A DNA stretch of 64,000 nt from Halogeometricum rufum (GTDB lineage Archaea > Halobacteriota > Halobacteria > Halobacteriales > Haloferacaceae): NCBI RefSeq assembly GCF_900112175.1, contig NZ_FOYT01000006.1:180648-244647 (forward strand). The letters run 5' to 3'. This document shows, piece after piece, positions 61,523 through 64,000 of this stretch (positions are counted from its first letter, which is position 1; the number at the start of each line of letters is the position of its first letter). The notes beneath the pieces were generated by a model. It did not search any database. It was given only the letters and a program-made list of their open reading frames with translations, and had not been told where the DNA came from. The position numbers were made by a program, and so were the translations under genes.

Positions 61523-62266
61523 CTACAGGTTCGCTCGAATCTCCTCGCGGAGACGGTCGCGAACCGACGCCACGTCCGGGTCGTCGTCGGTGAGGCTGAA
61601 CTGCGTGTGTCGTTCGTCGGCGTCGAGGGCCTCCGAGAGGATGCCGCCGCGGCGGTCCACCTCGACGAACACGTCCAGCGACGCCGCCGAGGCGACGAAC
61701 ACGAGTTCTAGCTCGTCCAAATCGCCGCGGAACTCGCCGCCGGACGGCCGGAACTCGAACTCCTGGACGAACCGTCGCTCGCCGGCGTACCGGCCGTACG
61801 GGTCGGCCGAACACTCGGCGGTTCGGAGCGACAGGCCGAGTTCCTCCGCGGCGTCGAAGACGGCCTGCATCCGCGGCGTCGGCCGCACGTCGAGGTAGTC
61901 CACGTCCTCGGGGTCGACGGCCATGTCTATCTCCAACTCCGTCTCGACCCACACCTCGGTGGACCCGAGGGTCAACGGCGTCTCCCACGGAATCGTGATC
62001 TCCGCGTCGTACGTCGTCTCTTCGTCGGGTTCGATTTCGAACGCCTCGCCCAGGCGCATCCGACCGACGGTGGCGTCTTCGACGCCCTCCTCGGTTCGGT
62101 ACCGCGTCTCGACTTCGAGGTCGATGGCACTGACGGACTGCGCCGCGTCGCCGCCGCTGACGCGGACTTCGGCGGTGACAGTCTCGCCGGGCGAGACGGT
62201 GGTGGAGGGCAGGACGGTGTCGACGCTGGCGTTACCGATGCCGACGCTCGCGAGGATTTTCTTCAT
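61523..62266 (-). CDS. Spo0M-like (sporulation-control/arrestin-like) protein
   Basis: 247 residues. Begins MKKILASVGIGNASVDTVLP and contains two beta-rich halves (SPGETVTAEVRVSGGDA, IDLEVETRY; and RRFVQEFEFRPSGGEFRG), the pattern of Spo0M/arrestin-like proteins. Archaeal members are common but their role is not known; they probably bind proteins or act in stress response. ATG 62266 is the family start. It lies 66 bp upstream (in gene order) of the kinase on the same strand and downstream of the SDR gene, so some co-transcription is possible. Confidence 0.85.
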   Translation of the reverse strand: MKKILASVGIGNASVDTVLPSTTVSPGETVTAEVRVSGGDAAQSVSAIDLEVETRYRTEEGVEDATVGRMRLGEAFEIEPDEETTYDAEITIPWETPLTLGSTEVWVETELEIDMAVDPEDVDYLDVRPTPRMQAVFDAAEELGLSLRTAECSADPYGRYAGERRFVQEFEFRPSGGEFRGDLDELELVFVASAASLDVFVEVDRRGGILSEALDADERHTQFSLTDDDPDVASVRDRLREEIRANL

Positions 62267-62340
62267 GCGTCTTCCCGAGATTCTCACCCCGCTGTTGTAT
62301 GTTTTCTCCCGCCGGCGAAACGGCCGTCTCACCGGGCGTG

Positions 62341-62371
62341 GCAACACCACTCTGTCCGCTGTTCTCGCGAG
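62341..62371 (-). repeat. Orphan ORB-like repeat J
   Basis: Plus strand reads CAACACCACT followed by CTGTCCGCTGTTCTCGCG, matching origin repeat D (20991-21018) at about 26 of 28 positions. It lies between the SDR and Spo0M genes, 40 kb from orc1, with no initiator nearby. Confidence 0.65.
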
Positions 62372-62389
62372 GACTGCGGCGACCCGCGG

Positions 62390-63172
62390 TCAGTCCACGT
62401 GGCCGCCGCCGTCCACCCACACCGTCTCGCCGGTGACGTAGGAGGCGTTCTCGCTGGCCAGGTAGAGGTACGCGCTCGCCATCTCCTCGGGGTCGGCCGC
62501 CCGGTGCGGGAGTCCGGGCGTCTCGCCCTCGGGCCGCATCTCCTCGGCCTCTTCGGCCCACCCCTCGCGAATCTCGGTCGCGACGGGGCCGGGAGCGACG
62601 GCGTTCACGCGGACGCCCTCGGGCGCGAGTTCGAGGGCCGCGCTGCGGGTTATCATCCGCACCGCGCCCTTGGTCGCCGCGTAGTGGGAGTGGTCCCACG
62701 CCGCCCGGCCCTGCGTGTCGGAGGAGGTGTTGACGACGACGCCCTCGACGCCGCGTTCGACCATGTCGTTCGCGGCGTACTGCGTCCCGAAAAATGTCCC
62801 GCGCGCGTTGACGCCGTACACGTCGTCGAACTCCTCTGGCGTCACGTCGCGGAAGCGCGTCTTGGTGTAGACGCCGGCGTTGTTCACCATCACGTCGACG
62901 CCGCCGTACTCGCGGGCGTGTTCGACGAGTGCCTCCACCTCGGCCGGGTCCGACACGTCGCACTCGACGTACTCGGCGTCGCCGCCCTCGCGCCGAATCG
63001 CCTCGTGGGTCGGCCGGTCCGCGTCCGGATCCTTCGGGTCCGCCCGCACGTCCGCGTTCACGACCGTCGCGCCCGCGTCGCCGAACGCGAGGGCGACGGC
63101 CCGTCCGATACCCGAACTGCCGCCGGTGACGACCACCGTCTCGCCGGCGAAGTCCGCAGTGATTCGTCCCAT
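62390..63172 (-). CDS. Short-chain dehydrogenase/reductase
   Basis: 260 residues. Cofactor motif TGGSSGIG (16-23), NNAG (97-100), catalytic Ser150/151, Tyr164 and Lys168 (YAATK) and a C-terminal VTGETVWVDGGG. An Asp after the second strand (NADVR) favours NAD(H). It is a classical SDR oxidising or reducing an alcohol; glucose-1-dehydrogenase or 3-oxoacyl-reductase type cannot be distinguished. No promoter is obvious; the nearest upstream element is the TTCACAATTTCTA-type motif at 63290. Confidence 0.92.
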   Translation of the reverse strand: MGRITADFAGETVVVTGGSSGIGRAVALAFGDAGATVVNADVRADPKDPDADRPTHEAIRREGGDAEYVECDVSDPAEVEALVEHAREYGGVDVMVNNAGVYTKTRFRDVTPEEFDDVYGVNARGTFFGTQYAANDMVERGVEGVVVNTSSDTQGRAAWDHSHYAATKGAVRMITRSAALELAPEGVRVNAVAPGPVATEIREGWAEEAEEMRPEGETPGLPHRAADPEEMASAYLYLASENASYVTGETVWVDGGGHVD

Positions 63173-63289
63173 GGCGGCCGTTCGGCCGCGTCGCTCAAGG
63201 GTCGTGCGGTAGCCGCCCAGTTTACCGTCTCCTCGACGCGTCCGCCGTTCGCGAATCTCGCACCGTTCGCGCGGCCTCCAGAGTCTACG

Positions 63290-63314
63290 ATGTGTGAAAA
63301 TTGTAGAAATTCCG
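63290..63314 (-). repeat. Inverted copy of the par-region motif
   Basis: Plus strand ATGTGTGAAAATTGTAGAAA; read on the minus strand it contains TTTCTACAATTTTCACACAT. Same element as 25547 and the parA upstream cluster. It lies 60 bp from the end of the 63374 gene. Confidence 0.55.
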
Positions 63315-63373
63315 GACGATTCGAGCCGTCGGAAGACGAATCGACGGTCTGAAGAATCGAGGCGACGGGGCGG

Positions 63374-64000
63374 TCAGGTCGGCTTCTCGAACGGCGACCG
63401 CGCGCCGTCGGGTTCGTGGCCGGGGAGGGTGATGAGGTTCCGCCGGCCGAGCGAGATTTTCGTCACCTGTCCCTCGTCGGCCATCGAGGAGAGGACGCGA
63501 CTGACCGTCGCCTTCGACCACCCGGTCTCGGAGACGATGGTGCTCTGTTCGAGTCGACCGCCCGCCTCTTCGAGGATGGCGAGTATCTCGTCCTCGCGGG
63601 TGAGGGGTTCGTCGTACGGTTCGGGTCCCGCGTCGTCGGCCTCGGCCGCAGACTCGGTCGACGCGGCCTCGGCGGCGGGTTCGGGGACCGGTTCGGTCGC
63701 AGTCTCCGCCTCGACCGGTTCGGTCGCGGCGGGCGTCGTGGCGGCCGAATCCACCGCGGCGGCGCCGGCGCCGTCCGGCCCGTCGCCGTCGTCGGTCGTC
63801 GCCGCCGCGCCGTCGCCGCGACGACGCCACCAGAGGTACCCGCCGCCGGCGGCGAGGACGGCGGCGCCGAGGAGGGTGAATCCGACGTCCGGCGAGACGG
63901 GTGCGTTGGCCTGCGCGTCCTGTCCGGGGTCCGACCCGCGTTCAATCTCCACCTTGTCGCTGGTGCCGTCGCCGTCGGTGTCGGCCTTGTTCGGGTTCGT
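63374..64000 (-). CDS. Membrane-anchored winged-helix protein, C-terminal part (5' end outside window)
   Basis: Frame is open through base 64000, giving about 208 residues of the C-terminus. It starts with a D-x-D-x-D-G calcium-binding type repeat (NKADTDGDGTSDKVEIERG), then one membrane helix (VGFTLLGAAVLAAGGGYLWW), an Ala/Glu/Thr-rich linker and a C-terminal winged helix (DEILAILEEAGGRLEQSTI..., SKATVSRVLSSMADEG) of the haloarchaeal DUF7343/MarR-like kind. The layout suggests an extracellular sensor region linked across the membrane to a DNA-binding domain. GTG 63952 is only an internal codon, not the start. Confidence 0.8.
   Translation of the reverse strand, partial: TNPNKADTDGDGTSDKVEIERGSDPGQDAQANAPVSPDVGFTLLGAAVLAAGGGYLWWRRRGDGAAATTDDGDGPDGAGAAAVDSAATTPAATEPVEAETATEPVPEPAAEAASTESAAEADDAGPEPYDEPLTREDEILAILEEAGGRLEQSTIVSETGWSKATVSRVLSSMADEGQVTKISLGRRNLITLPGHEPDGARSPFEKPT

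Overview
The window is high-GC haloarchaeal DNA, most likely from the Haloferacales. The evidence is the acidic proteins, an Orc1/Cdc6 replication initiator, an S-layer glycoprotein with a PGF-CTERM tail, HalOD1 and other haloarchaea-specific small domains, an AglF-like nucleotidyltransferase, and many starts lying 20-30 nt behind a TATA-like box (leaderless). No rRNA, tRNA, CRISPR array or intact insertion sequence was found.

Left part (1-18.6 kb) is a cell-surface and glycan region. It holds the end of a nucleotide-sugar dehydrogenase, a UTP-glucose-type nucleotidyltransferase (AglF-like), a phosphohexomutase, a GT4 glycosyltransferase, a methyltransferase fused to a helical domain, two alkaline-phosphatase-fold (sulfatase-like) proteins of which one looks inactive, two membrane hydrolase-like proteins, a 1510-residue secreted sugar-dehydrogenase/PKD/LamG protein and a second exported surface protein. 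A gene-poor stretch at 6.4-6.9 kb is rich in strong hairpins.

Middle part (18.8-28.1 kb) is a replication-origin and cell-shape island. It contains an orc1/cdc6 gene, eight ORB-like repeats upstream and one downstream of it, a lone HTH domain, rdfA (rod-determining factor), an archaea-specific SMC-related protein, and then the S-layer glycoprotein on the opposite strand. One nearly identical ORB copy lies 40 kb away at 62.3 kb.

From 28.3 to 35.6 kb there is a single-strand run: exported lipoprotein, membrane aminopropyltransferase (spermidine-synthase-like), DUF2617, a solenoid plus zinc-ribbon protein and a pentapeptide-repeat protein carrying a K+-channel pore. From 35.8 to 38.9 kb come a nuclease-like protein, a winged-helix protein and a ParA plus small-partner operon. 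An AT-rich stretch upstream of parA holds seven copies of a TTCACAATTTCTA-like motif, with single copies at 25.5 and 63.3 kb. This is a candidate centromere-like system.

Right part (38.9-64 kb) opens with a four-gene overlapping operon (transglutaminase/DUF4129, DUF7269-like, DUF58, polytopic membrane protein); its usual MoxR ATPase partner is about 5 kb further on in the opposite orientation. Then follow an acetyltransferase, a SOUL protein, an M20 amidohydrolase, a SprT-like protease, a Ca2+/Na+ antiporter, MoxR, a PRC-barrel protein, a secreted subtilase translationally coupled to a prodomain-like lipoprotein, an exported CARDB-like protein coupled to a MacB/FtsX permease, a 941-residue sensor kinase, a Spo0M-like protein, an SDR oxidoreductase and the end of a membrane-bound winged-helix protein. 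All functions are inferred from sequence by eye; no database search was run.
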